Assembly (NCBI GenBank): GCA_022711435.1
Contig: JAKLFB010000001.1
Coordinates: 1-64,000 of the forward strand
Length of the DNA stretch: 64,000 nucleotides
Direction of reading: 5' to 3'
DNA from: Verrucomicrobiota bacterium
Lineage (GTDB): Bacteria; Verrucomicrobiota; Verrucomicrobiia; Limisphaerales; UBA1319
Position numbers and translations under genes: made by a program. Below, one piece after another: positions 45,521-53,617 of this stretch. Position 1 is the stretch's first letter. Each line of letters begins with the position of its first letter. A model generated the notes under the pieces. The model saw only the letters and a list, made by a program, of their open reading frames with translations, was not told the DNA's origin and did no database searches.

Positions 45521-46987
45521 ATGAACCGATCATGGCCGGAGTTTTACCGGCGCTGGCGCCGGGAGGGCCTGGAGGCCGGCGCCTGCCGGGAGGCGGGCGG
45601 CTCCCCGGCCCCGCCCCCCGAGCGGCTGCTGCAGGCGGTCTGGCGCCACCAGCGCCTGCTGCGCGACCGGCTTCGGACTTTGGACGGCCGCCGGCTCCGG
45701 ATCCTTCATCCGGGGTTTCATAATGTCGAAGCCGGGCCGGATTTTCAAGGGGCGGTCGTGCAATTCGAAGGGGAGCCCGCCCGCGCGGGGGACGTGGAGG
45801 TGGACGTGGCGGCGTCGGGATGGGAGGGCCATGGGCACCATACGAATCCGGCGTATGGCCGGGTGATCCTGCACGTGGTGTGGGAGCCGGCGGCGGCGGC
45901 GGGTCCGGGCCGGCCGACGATGGCGCTGTGCGAGTCCCTGGACGCGCCGCTGGAGGAGCTGGAGGAGTGGCTGGGGAGCGAGGCGGCGCGGCGGTGGCCG
46001 GAGGAGTGTCGGGGGCGCTGTTTCGACGCGCTGGGGGGGATGGCAGCCGAGGGGCGGCGGGAGCTGATCCGGCAGGCTGCGCGCGTGCGGTTCGAGGGGA
46101 AGGCGCGCGAGGTGCGGGCTCGGGCGCGGCAGGTGGGGTGGGATGCGGCTTTGGCGGAGACGATGTTTCGGGTGTTGGGGTACAAGCACAATGCATGGCC
46201 GATGCAGCGGCTGGCGGAGCTGGTGGGGTGGGGGGCATTCGAGGGGGGTGTTGCGGAGGCCATGGGGGAGCCGGTGCTGGGATGGCAGGCGCGCCTGCTG
46301 GGGCTGGCGGGGATGCTGCCGGAGGAGCTATCCGCGGTTCCGGCGGGGAGCCGCCGGTATGTGAGGCGGCTTTGGGACGTCTGGTGGCGGGAGCGGAGCG
46401 GATGGCTGGAGGCGATCCTGCCGTCAGCCTGCTGGCATCGGCATGGCCAGCGGCCGGCCAACCATCCGCACCGCCGCCTGGCGCTGGCGGCGCATTGGCT
46501 GGCTCGCCCGGGCCTGCCGGGCGAGATCGAGGCGTGGTTCGTGCTGGGCCAGCCTGCGGCGGAGGCGATCCCTGCGCTGGGCCATCTGCTGCAGGCCGGC
46601 CCCGACGAGTTCTGGGACGTGCGGTGCACACTGCGGTCGCGGGGCCGGGGCGAGCCCCAGCCCCTCCTGGGGGGGGCGAGGCTGTCGGGTCTGGCGGTCA
46701 ACGCCATCCTGCCATGGCTGTGGGCGCGGGCCGACGCCGGCCGCAACGAGGCCTTGCGCGGGCGGGCGGAGGCGCTTTACGCCGCCTGGCCCAAGGGGGA
46801 GGACAACCGCGTGCTGGGCCTGGCGCGCGATCGGCTTCTGGGCCCCTCCTCTGGCCGGGAGCTGCGGACTGCGGCCGACCAGCAGGGCCTCCTCCAAATC
46901 GTGCGCGATTTCTGCGACCGCAGCAACGCGATCTGTGCCGGCTGCGACTTCCCGGCGCGGCTGCGCGAGCTCGAGAGCCGCGGCTAG
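45521..46987 (+). CDS. DUF2851 family protein
   Basis: A 488-residue cytosolic protein of the DUF2851 family, function unknown. Characteristic stretches are LRILHPGFHNVEAGPDFQGAVV (split region 59-81), VEVDVAASGWEGHGHH, NPAYGRVILHVVW (about 111-123), FRVLGYKHNAWPM, and a C-terminal cysteine cluster FCDRSNAICAGCDFP that could bind metal. A TTG three bases upstream is an alternative start. It is transcribed divergently from the DegP-type gene. Confidence 0.85.
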   Translation: MNRSWPEFYRRWRREGLEAGACREAGGSPAPPPERLLQAVWRHQRLLRDRLRTLDGRRLRILHPGFHNVEAGPDFQGAVVQFEGEPARAGDVEVDVAASGWEGHGHHTNPAYGRVILHVVWEPAAAAGPGRPTMALCESLDAPLEELEEWLGSEAARRWPEECRGRCFDALGGMAAEGRRELIRQAARVRFEGKAREVRARARQVGWDAALAETMFRVLGYKHNAWPMQRLAELVGWGAFEGGVAEAMGEPVLGWQARLLGLAGMLPEELSAVPAGSRRYVRRLWDVWWRERSGWLEAILPSACWHRHGQRPANHPHRRLALAAHWLARPGLPGEIEAWFVLGQPAAEAIPALGHLLQAGPDEFWDVRCTLRSRGRGEPQPLLGGARLSGLAVNAILPWLWARADAGRNEALRGRAEALYAAWPKGEDNRVLGLARDRLLGPSSGRELRTAADQQGLLQIVRDFCDRSNAICAGCDFPARLRELESRG

Positions 46988-47040
46988 CGCCATCGGAGGC
47001 CTCTGGCGCCGATCCGCCCAGCGCGCGGGCGCCGGGTTCG

Positions 47041-47058
47041 GACCTGGAATTCCAGGTC
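47041..47058. terminator. Perfect 18-bp palindrome after the DUF2851 gene
   Basis: GACCTGGAATTCCAGGTC reads the same on both strands, 54 bp past the DUF2851 stop. As RNA it gives a 7-bp stem with an AATT loop. No T-run follows (CCCGCCCCCC instead), so it may be a weak terminator or a protein-binding site. The rest of the 264-bp gap to the sulfatase shows only AAAGGAAAC before its ATG. Confidence 0.4.
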
Positions 47059-47251
47059 TCCCGCCCCCCCTGTCAATTCTGTCAGTGGCCGCGCCGTTTG
47101 GCGTTCCTGTAGAGTCGCGGGCTGGACGATCGACGCGCCCGGCGTTGGAGGAACTTGCGGATGGATGGGCGCCAGCGCCGTGGCGATCTCGACGATCCGA
47201 TCCAACATATTCGAATCACCAGGAAACAACGCTCGAACCCAAAGGAAACAG

Positions 47252-48820
47252 ATGCCAAACACAGCAACAGAACTCCAGCGCGCCGGCGCCTGCGCCCTGG
47301 TGGTTACGGCGCTGGCGATCGGCGTCCTGATGCCGGCCTCGCCGGCGCAGGCGGCCGAAAAGAAGCCCAACATCCTCGTCATCTTCGGGGACGACATTGG
47401 CGTCTGGAACATCAGCGCCTACCACCGCGGGATGATGGGCGGGCGCACACCGAGCATCGACCGCCTTGCGGCGGAGGGCGCGCTTTTCACCGACTACTAC
47501 GGCCAGCAGTCCTGCACGGCGGGGCGGGCGGCCTTCATCCTTGGCCAGAGCCCATTCCGCACCGGCCTGCTCAAGGTCGGGATGCCCGGCGCGAAGCAGG
47601 GGATCCAGGCCAAGGATCCGACGATTGCCGAACTGCTCAAGCCGATGGGCTACGCCACGGCGCAGGCGGGCAAGAACCACCTCGGCGACCTGGACGAGAT
47701 GCTGCCGACCCATCACGGATTCGACGAGTTCTTCGGCAACCTCTACCACCTGAACGCCGAGGAGGAGCCCGAGGACCCCGACTATCCGAAAACGCCGGAG
47801 TTCCGGAAGCGCTTCGGCCCGCGCGGGGCCATTCGCGCGTCGGCCGACGGCAAGATGGAGGATACCGGCCCGCTGACCCGGAAGCGGATGGAGACCGCCG
47901 AGGAGGAGTTCCTGGCCTTCTCCCTGGACTTCATCGACCGCTCCGTGAAGGCCGGGAAGCCCTTCTTTCTCTGGCACAACACGACCCGCATGCACGTCTG
48001 GACGCGCCTGTCGCCGAAGTGGGCCGACAAGAGCGGCTACGGGCTTTATGCGGACGGCATGATGGAGCTGGACGACGTGGTCGGGCGATTGCTGAAGAAG
48101 CTCGACGATCTGGGCATCGCCGGCGACACCATCGTCGTGTTCACGACCGACAACGGCGCGGAGGTCATGTCGTGGCCGGACGGCGGCAACACGCCTTTCC
48201 ACGGCGAGAAGGGCACGACCTGGGAAGGCGGCATGCGCGTGCCTTGCGTGGCCCGCTGGCCCGGCGTCCTCAAGCCCGGCTCGGTCCACAACGAGGTCAT
48301 GGCGCACGAGGACTGGATGCCGACGCTGCTGGCGGCGGCGGGCGACCCCGATGCGTCGCAGAAGCTGCTCAAGGGCTGGACAGTGGGCGGCAAGACGTTC
48401 CGGAACCATCTCGACGGCTACAACTTCGTGCCGTTCTTCAAGGGCCAGGCGCAGAAGCCCCCCCGCCGCGAGATCTTCTACTTCGACGACAACGCCAACC
48501 TCAACGCGATCCGGATCGACGACTGGAAGATCAGCTTCAAGATCATGGAAGGGAACATCGCTGACGGCCAGCTCAAGTCCCTCAACATGCCGATCGTGAT
48601 CAACCTGCGCCAGGACCCCTTCGAGCGGTTCTACTCCGAGTCCAAGATGTGGTTTCGCTGGGGCGGCGACAAGCTCTGGATGTTCGTTCCCGCCCAGATG
48701 GTCGTGGGCCAGTTCATCCAGAGCTTCCAGGATTACCCGCCCAGCCAGCGGTCCGGCAGCTTCAGCGTGGATCAGGTGCTGGATTTGCTCCAGACGGACT
48801 CGGCCGGCCCCGGCAGGTGA
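47252..48820 (+). CDS. Secreted sulfatase (formylglycine-dependent)
   Basis: The 522-residue enzyme has a signal peptide (ALVVTALAIGVLMPASPAQA, about 15-34) and a sulfatase domain starting KPNILVIFGDDIG with metal-binding Asp47-Asp48. The active-site motif is SCTAGRAAF, with Cys88 in a C-x-A-G-R context expected to be turned into formylglycine by FGE. TTDNGAEVMSWPDGG near 315 carries the second pair of metal ligands. It removes sulfate from an external substrate, probably algal or animal glycan, or small aryl sulfate. AAAGGAAA lies well spaced before the ATG. Its C-terminal 100 residues resemble the longer arylsulfatase subgroup. Confidence 0.92.
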   Translation: MPNTATELQRAGACALVVTALAIGVLMPASPAQAAEKKPNILVIFGDDIGVWNISAYHRGMMGGRTPSIDRLAAEGALFTDYYGQQSCTAGRAAFILGQSPFRTGLLKVGMPGAKQGIQAKDPTIAELLKPMGYATAQAGKNHLGDLDEMLPTHHGFDEFFGNLYHLNAEEEPEDPDYPKTPEFRKRFGPRGAIRASADGKMEDTGPLTRKRMETAEEEFLAFSLDFIDRSVKAGKPFFLWHNTTRMHVWTRLSPKWADKSGYGLYADGMMELDDVVGRLLKKLDDLGIAGDTIVVFTTDNGAEVMSWPDGGNTPFHGEKGTTWEGGMRVPCVARWPGVLKPGSVHNEVMAHEDWMPTLLAAAGDPDASQKLLKGWTVGGKTFRNHLDGYNFVPFFKGQAQKPPRREIFYFDDNANLNAIRIDDWKISFKIMEGNIADGQLKSLNMPIVINLRQDPFERFYSESKMWFRWGGDKLWMFVPAQMVVGQFIQSFQDYPPSQRSGSFSVDQVLDLLQTDSAGPGR

Positions 48821-48879
48821 GGGATCGAGGAGCCTGGGACATTCCCCCCTCGAGCCGCCAGCCGGAGAGGCGAGGCCGA

Positions 48880-49758
48880 TCAGACGTCGCAGATGCGGAG
48901 CATTTTCTCGAGCGTCTCGAGCGGCTGGCGGGTCGGCGTGTATTCGTGGGCGAGGTAGCCGGTGAAGCCGAGGTCGGCGATGGCCTTGCAGATGGGCGGG
49001 TAGTAGATCTCCTGAGTCTCGTCGAACTCATGGCGGCCCGGGTTGCCGGCGGTATGGAAGTGGCCGATGTGCTGGATGTTATCCCGGATGGTGCGGATGA
49101 TATCGCCCTCCATGATCTGCATGTGATAGATGTCGTAGAGGAGCTTGACGCGGGGGGAGTTGACCTGTTTGCAGACGGCGGCGCCCCATGCGGTGCGATC
49201 GGCCATGTAACCGGGGTGGTTGACCTTGCTGTTGAGCAGCTCGATGCAGAGCGTGACGCGCTTGTCTTCGGCCAGCGCCTTGATGTTGTTGAGGAAGCGG
49301 ACGCTGTTTTCCATGCCCTGCTCGTCCGTGATCCCCTGGCGGTCGCCGGCCAGGACGATGACGTTGGGTGCGCCGGCTGCGGAGGCCGCCTCGATCGCCT
49401 CCCGCATCTTGCGGTCGATCTCGGCATGGTTGTTCCGGTCGTTGATCCCGCTCTTGATGCCGCTGCCGCCGGGGACCATGGTAGGGACGAGCCCGTATTT
49501 CTTGAGTGTGGGGAAGGCGCTGGGGCCGACCAGGTCGATCCCCTGGATTCCCAGGCGGGCCGCCTCGCGGCACATGCCGTCCAGATCGAGCTTGATCCCC
49601 TTGAACACACCCTGGCAGACGGCCTGTTTGAGCCGGCCGGGGCGGGCCGCGGCCCGGACGGAAGGCATCCCCGCGCCCAGAACGTGGAACAGGCCGACGC
49701 CGCCCAGCATGCCCAGGAAACCCCTGCGATGAATCGCCGATACATGTTGATTTGACAT
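48880..49758 (-). CDS. Tat-exported xylose-isomerase-like TIM-barrel protein (hydroxypyruvate isomerase-like)
   Basis: This 292-residue protein has a twin-arginine signal (HRRGFLGMLGGVGLFHVLGA, 10-29). The sequence after it is of the AP_endonuc_2/hydroxypyruvate isomerase family: ARLGIQGIDLVGPSAFPTLKKYG, VTLCIELLNSKVNHPGY with a likely metal-binding Glu, LLYDIYHMQIMEGD, and HIGHFHTAGNPGRHE with metal-binding His. Known Hyi enzymes are cytosolic and interconvert hydroxypyruvate and tartronate semialdehyde. An exported form suggests a sugar epimerase or isomerase acting on external sugars. It converges on the sulfatase gene with a 59-bp gap. Confidence 0.85.
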   Translation of the reverse strand: MSNQHVSAIHRRGFLGMLGGVGLFHVLGAGMPSVRAAARPGRLKQAVCQGVFKGIKLDLDGMCREAARLGIQGIDLVGPSAFPTLKKYGLVPTMVPGGSGIKSGINDRNNHAEIDRKMREAIEAASAAGAPNVIVLAGDRQGITDEQGMENSVRFLNNIKALAEDKRVTLCIELLNSKVNHPGYMADRTAWGAAVCKQVNSPRVKLLYDIYHMQIMEGDIIRTIRDNIQHIGHFHTAGNPGRHEFDETQEIYYPPICKAIADLGFTGYLAHEYTPTRQPLETLEKMLRICDV

Positions 49759-49805
49759 GCGCTCAGGATAGCGCGTCCTGGTTTCAATGCAAGCGGCGGT
49801 TGATC

Positions 49806-49844
49806 GGCGGATCCGCTTCCCGGGGGCGCGCCGGGCGATCCGCC
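49806..49844. promoter_or_regulatory. Inverted repeat between divergent genes
   Basis: GGCGGATC (49806-49813) and GATCCGCC (49837-49844) are exact inverted 8-bp arms 23 bp apart in the 216-bp gap between the exported isomerase-like gene and the beta-strand repeat gene. A further GGCGGATC lies at 49872-49879. It may be an operator; there is no direct evidence. Confidence 0.25.
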
Positions 49845-49974
49845 CTCTCGAGATTCAAGCGGGAAGCCCAAGGGCGGATCGAGGGAGCCAGAATCAGGCG
49901 AAGAAAGACCTTGAAATCGAGCCCCGTCTGCAGTTGCATACCAGATCGGAACCCACTGAGAGGACGCGCATCCC

Positions 49975-52900
49975 ATGAATACAAAACTCCCGTGCATTTA
50001 CTCCCTTGGCGCGCTGCTTGCCGCAGTGCTCCTGAACCCGATCGCATCGGCGGACACGGTATCGTGGACTGGTGCCGGAGGGAACGACAACTGGTCCACG
50101 CCTGGCAACTGGGCGGGGGGCGCCCCCGAGCCGGGCAACGCCATTCTTTTCAACGACGATGACGCGACGGGGTTTCCGGGGCTCTTCGGCACGCCGAACA
50201 ACATTGTCGATGTCAGCGTGGCGATCCAGAGTTTGAAGTATGGGAACACCAACCAGTTGTTCCACACCACGCAGATACCCGCAGGATCGGTTCTGAGCGT
50301 CGAGGGGACGGTCAATCCGGTTCTGATGGTGGGGACGGGCCAGGATAACGGGGCCGCCCAGACCGTCTACGCGACCGTTCTGGGGCAGGGCAGCCTTTTC
50401 GTGACCAACACCGCCGGCATCATCTCCGTGATCCAGGGATCCGCGACCGCGGGGGCCAAGCTGGCGACGCTCGACATGGAGGGGCTGGAGACGTTTACGG
50501 CGTATGTCAGCCAGATCCGGGTGGCGGCGGAGAACGGCGGCAGCAGCACCCCGCAGTACAATCGCCCGAACGCGACCCTGCTGCTGGCGAAGACGAACCT
50601 TCTTTCCTGCGCGGGGAATCCCGGATTGCTGGTCAGCCGGACGACCGGCAATGGCGGGACATGCGATGTGCGCCTGGGGCAGGAGAACACCATCTTGAGC
50701 GACGGCGGCATCACCGTCGGCGGCCGCAAATCCGTCAGCAGCAAGCTCTCGTTCAACACCATCACCTTCTTCTCGCCGCGGGCCGTGTTTCGGAACCTGG
50801 CGGGGACGGGGCGGCAAGGGACATGGATTGTCGGGGACGAGATCGAGCAAACCGGGACGTCGAGCGCGGCGGCTGTCGGGTCCATCGACTTCACATCCGG
50901 GACTGTGGATGCCCTGGTGGACACCATCATCGTGGGGCGGGGCTCGGGAACCTCGGGCGGGCAGGGCAGCGGCACGGGCACGATCACGTTTGATGCGGGT
51001 GTGATCGATGCGAACACGGTGAACATCGGGATGCAGGCCGTGGCGACGGGCGGGCCGGGCAGGGGCACGGTCAATGTCAACGGCACGGCCCAGCTTGTCG
51101 CCAACGGTGTCCTCCGCCTGGCGGCCGGCGGCGCTCCCTCCACCGGGACGCTCAACATCAATGGCGGCAGGGTCCTGGCCCAGGCCATCGAAAATGGCGG
51201 GGGCGAGCTCGCCGATGTCTCGATCACGGCCGGCGTGCTGGTCGTGACCAACTCGGCCGGGTCGCCGGACCGCCCGCTCTCGAGCCTGACGGTGACCGAT
51301 GGCGTGCTGGCGTTCGGCGTGGGGGAGGGATCGACGAACCTCCACGTCGTGAATTTCAGCGATTACAGCGGGAATCGAACCACCATCGACATCCTGTTCC
51401 TGCCGCCGATCACGGGCTATCCGGCGCAGCTTCCGCTGATCGGCTACCAGGCCTTCGCGCCGGGCTTCAACGAGCTGGCGCTGGGGAATCTGCCGGCGGC
51501 CACACAGGCCTACACGGGCTACATCTCGAACAACGCGGCCCGGAGCAGAATCGACCTGGTGATCACCGGCGGCCCTGCGCCCGTGCGCGCGCTGACCTGG
51601 GACGGCAAGGTCGATGGCAAGTGGGACACGGCCACCGCCAACTGGCTCCATGGCGGCGGCTCGACGGCGTATAACCAGGGCGATTTCGTCACCTTCAACG
51701 ACAGCGCCAGCGGCGTCACCGCGGTCGATCTGACCATGGATCTGGCGCCCCTGACGCTCACGATCGACAACAGCGCCAAGAGCTACACGCTCGCTGGGCC
51801 GGGCTCGATCGGCGGCGAGGCAGCCCTGGTCAAGATGGGGTCCGGCTCGCTGATCCTGGGCAACAGCGGCGCGAACACGTTCTCCGGCGGGGTGGCGATC
51901 TCGGGCGGGTCGCTTCAGCTCAGCGGCGGCGCCGACCGGCTGCCAACCAACAGCACCGTCACGCTCTCGAATGTTCCGGGCGCGGTGCTGGATCTCAACG
52001 GGCAGGACCAGGCAGTGGCGGCGCTGGACGGGGGCGGGGCGCTGGGCGGCGATGTCGCGCTGGGCAGCGCGACGCTGACGATTAGCGGCGGCGGCGGCGT
52101 TCATGCCGGCGCGGTGAGCGGCGGTGGCGCGGTGGTCAAGAGCGGGTCCGGCACGCAGGTGCTGGCGGGGGCCAACCTTTACAGCGGCGGCACCGTCGTG
52201 AGCGGAGGAACCCTTGCGGTCGCCAACGCGTCCGGCAGCGGCACGGGTTCGGGCGGGGTGCTGGTGGAGACCAACGGCATCTTCCAGATCGGCGACGGCG
52301 TCCAGCCGGGCTCCGTCTCGGCCGGGGCCATCACCAACCATGGCATCCTCCGGTTCAACGCGGCCGAGGATTTCACGTTCGGCGCGCTGGTCGTGGGGGA
52401 GGGCATTGTGAGCAAGGCGGGCCCGAACATCGTGACGCTGCCCGCGGCCCAGACCTACACCAACCAGACCACCATCACCGGCGGGGCGCTGCGCCCGGCC
52501 CATCCGCAAGCCTTCGGCACGACCGACGGCCCCACGGTGATCGGCAACGCGCCCAATGCGCGGCTCGAGCTGGCCGGAGGCATCGTGCTCGACGAGCCCC
52601 TGGTCCTCAACCAGAAACAATCCGCGGCGGGCAACGTGCCGGGCATCCGCAATGTCAGCGGCACGAACACGCTCTCAGGCCCCATCGAGCTCATCACGGG
52701 CGGAAGCTACTGGATCGTGCATTCGGATGCGGGGAAGCTGATCGTTTCGGGGCCGGCTGCGAACACGACGACGGCTGGGACCCGGGCCCTCTGGCTGAGC
52801 GGCGACGGCGATGGCGAATGGAACAGCGGGCTGACCGACGGGGCTGGCGGGAACCTGACGCAGTTCCGGAAAGATGGCGCGGGCACGTGGGTCCTGGATG

Positions 52901-53565
52901 GCGTCTGCACCTACAGCGGAACGACGGTTGTGAGCAACGGCACGCTCCTGGTCAACACGGCGATCGGCGGCAGCGGCGTCACGGTCGCCGGCGGCGTCCT
53001 TGGCGGTCGCGGCTCGATCTCGTCCCCGGTCACCGTGGGCGTTTCGGGGGCGCTCGCGCCCGGCGCCGGGATTGGGAGCCTAGCGGTCCAGAACAACCTC
53101 ACCCTGCTCGGCGCCGCCGTCATGGAGGTTTCTTCCAGCGGCAGCGACCAGGTGAGCGGGATCCAGACCCTGACCCTGGGCGGAACGCTTCGGGTGGTTG
53201 CGATCGGCCCGCTGGCTGGCGGCGAGGTGTTCAAGCTCTTCAGCGCCGCGAGCTTTGCGGACAACTTCACGACCTACGACCTGCCCGTCCTGCCCAGCCC
53301 GCTGGGCTGGGATTACAGCTCCGTCCCCGTGGACGGGACATTGAGAGTGACGGGCGGGCTGCCGAAGCTCGAGGTCGAGCGCAGCGGCGACACGCTGACG
53401 TTCCGTTGGATCGAGGCGGGGCTCAAGCTCCAGGCCCAGACCAATTCGCTGAGCCTGGGCATCCGCGACAACTGGCACGATTACCCGGGCGGATCCGCCA
53501 GCGGCGCGACTGCGACCATCGATCCGGCCAATCCCGCCGTCTTCTTCCGGTTGATCACGCAGTAG
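49975..53565 (+). CDS. Large secreted protein with autotransporter-associated beta-strand repeats
   Basis: A 1196-residue exported protein. It has a signal peptide (LGALLAAVLLNPIASA, 11-26) and then long beta-helical sequence. Several autotransporter-associated repeats are visible, for example GSGSLILGNSGANTFSGGV (about 620-640), GSGTQVLAGANLYSGGT (about 720-740) and GAGTWVLDGVCTYSGTTVV (about 965-985). There is no C-terminal beta-barrel translocator. It ends instead in a 65-residue module closing with AVFFRLITQ, a tail form shared with the 1318-residue protein at the window end. It is probably surface-located or released; ligand unknown. The base composition is Gly/Thr/Asn/Ser-rich as usual for this fold. 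Confidence 0.85.
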   Translation: MNTKLPCIYSLGALLAAVLLNPIASADTVSWTGAGGNDNWSTPGNWAGGAPEPGNAILFNDDDATGFPGLFGTPNNIVDVSVAIQSLKYGNTNQLFHTTQIPAGSVLSVEGTVNPVLMVGTGQDNGAAQTVYATVLGQGSLFVTNTAGIISVIQGSATAGAKLATLDMEGLETFTAYVSQIRVAAENGGSSTPQYNRPNATLLLAKTNLLSCAGNPGLLVSRTTGNGGTCDVRLGQENTILSDGGITVGGRKSVSSKLSFNTITFFSPRAVFRNLAGTGRQGTWIVGDEIEQTGTSSAAAVGSIDFTSGTVDALVDTIIVGRGSGTSGGQGSGTGTITFDAGVIDANTVNIGMQAVATGGPGRGTVNVNGTAQLVANGVLRLAAGGAPSTGTLNINGGRVLAQAIENGGGELADVSITAGVLVVTNSAGSPDRPLSSLTVTDGVLAFGVGEGSTNLHVVNFSDYSGNRTTIDILFLPPITGYPAQLPLIGYQAFAPGFNELALGNLPAATQAYTGYISNNAARSRIDLVITGGPAPVRALTWDGKVDGKWDTATANWLHGGGSTAYNQGDFVTFNDSASGVTAVDLTMDLAPLTLTIDNSAKSYTLAGPGSIGGEAALVKMGSGSLILGNSGANTFSGGVAISGGSLQLSGGADRLPTNSTVTLSNVPGAVLDLNGQDQAVAALDGGGALGGDVALGSATLTISGGGGVHAGAVSGGGAVVKSGSGTQVLAGANLYSGGTVVSGGTLAVANASGSGTGSGGVLVETNGIFQIGDGVQPGSVSAGAITNHGILRFNAAEDFTFGALVVGEGIVSKAGPNIVTLPAAQTYTNQTTITGGALRPAHPQAFGTTDGPTVIGNAPNARLELAGGIVLDEPLVLNQKQSAAGNVPGIRNVSGTNTLSGPIELITGGSYWIVHSDAGKLIVSGPAANTTTAGTRALWLSGDGDGEWNSGLTDGAGGNLTQFRKDGAGTWVLDGVCTYSGTTVVSNGTLLVNTAIGGSGVTVAGGVLGGRGSISSPVTVGVSGALAPGAGIGSLAVQNNLTLLGAAVMEVSSSGSDQVSGIQTLTLGGTLRVVAIGPLAGGEVFKLFSAASFADNFTTYDLPVLPSPLGWDYSSVPVDGTLRVTGGLPKLEVERSGDTLTFRWIEAGLKLQAQTNSLSLGIRDNWHDYPGGSASGATATIDPANPAVFFRLITQ

Positions 53566-53617
53566 AAAGAGCCGGGAGGCTTGACGCCTGCGCCGCAACC
53601 GGGTGAAGTCTGGCGGT

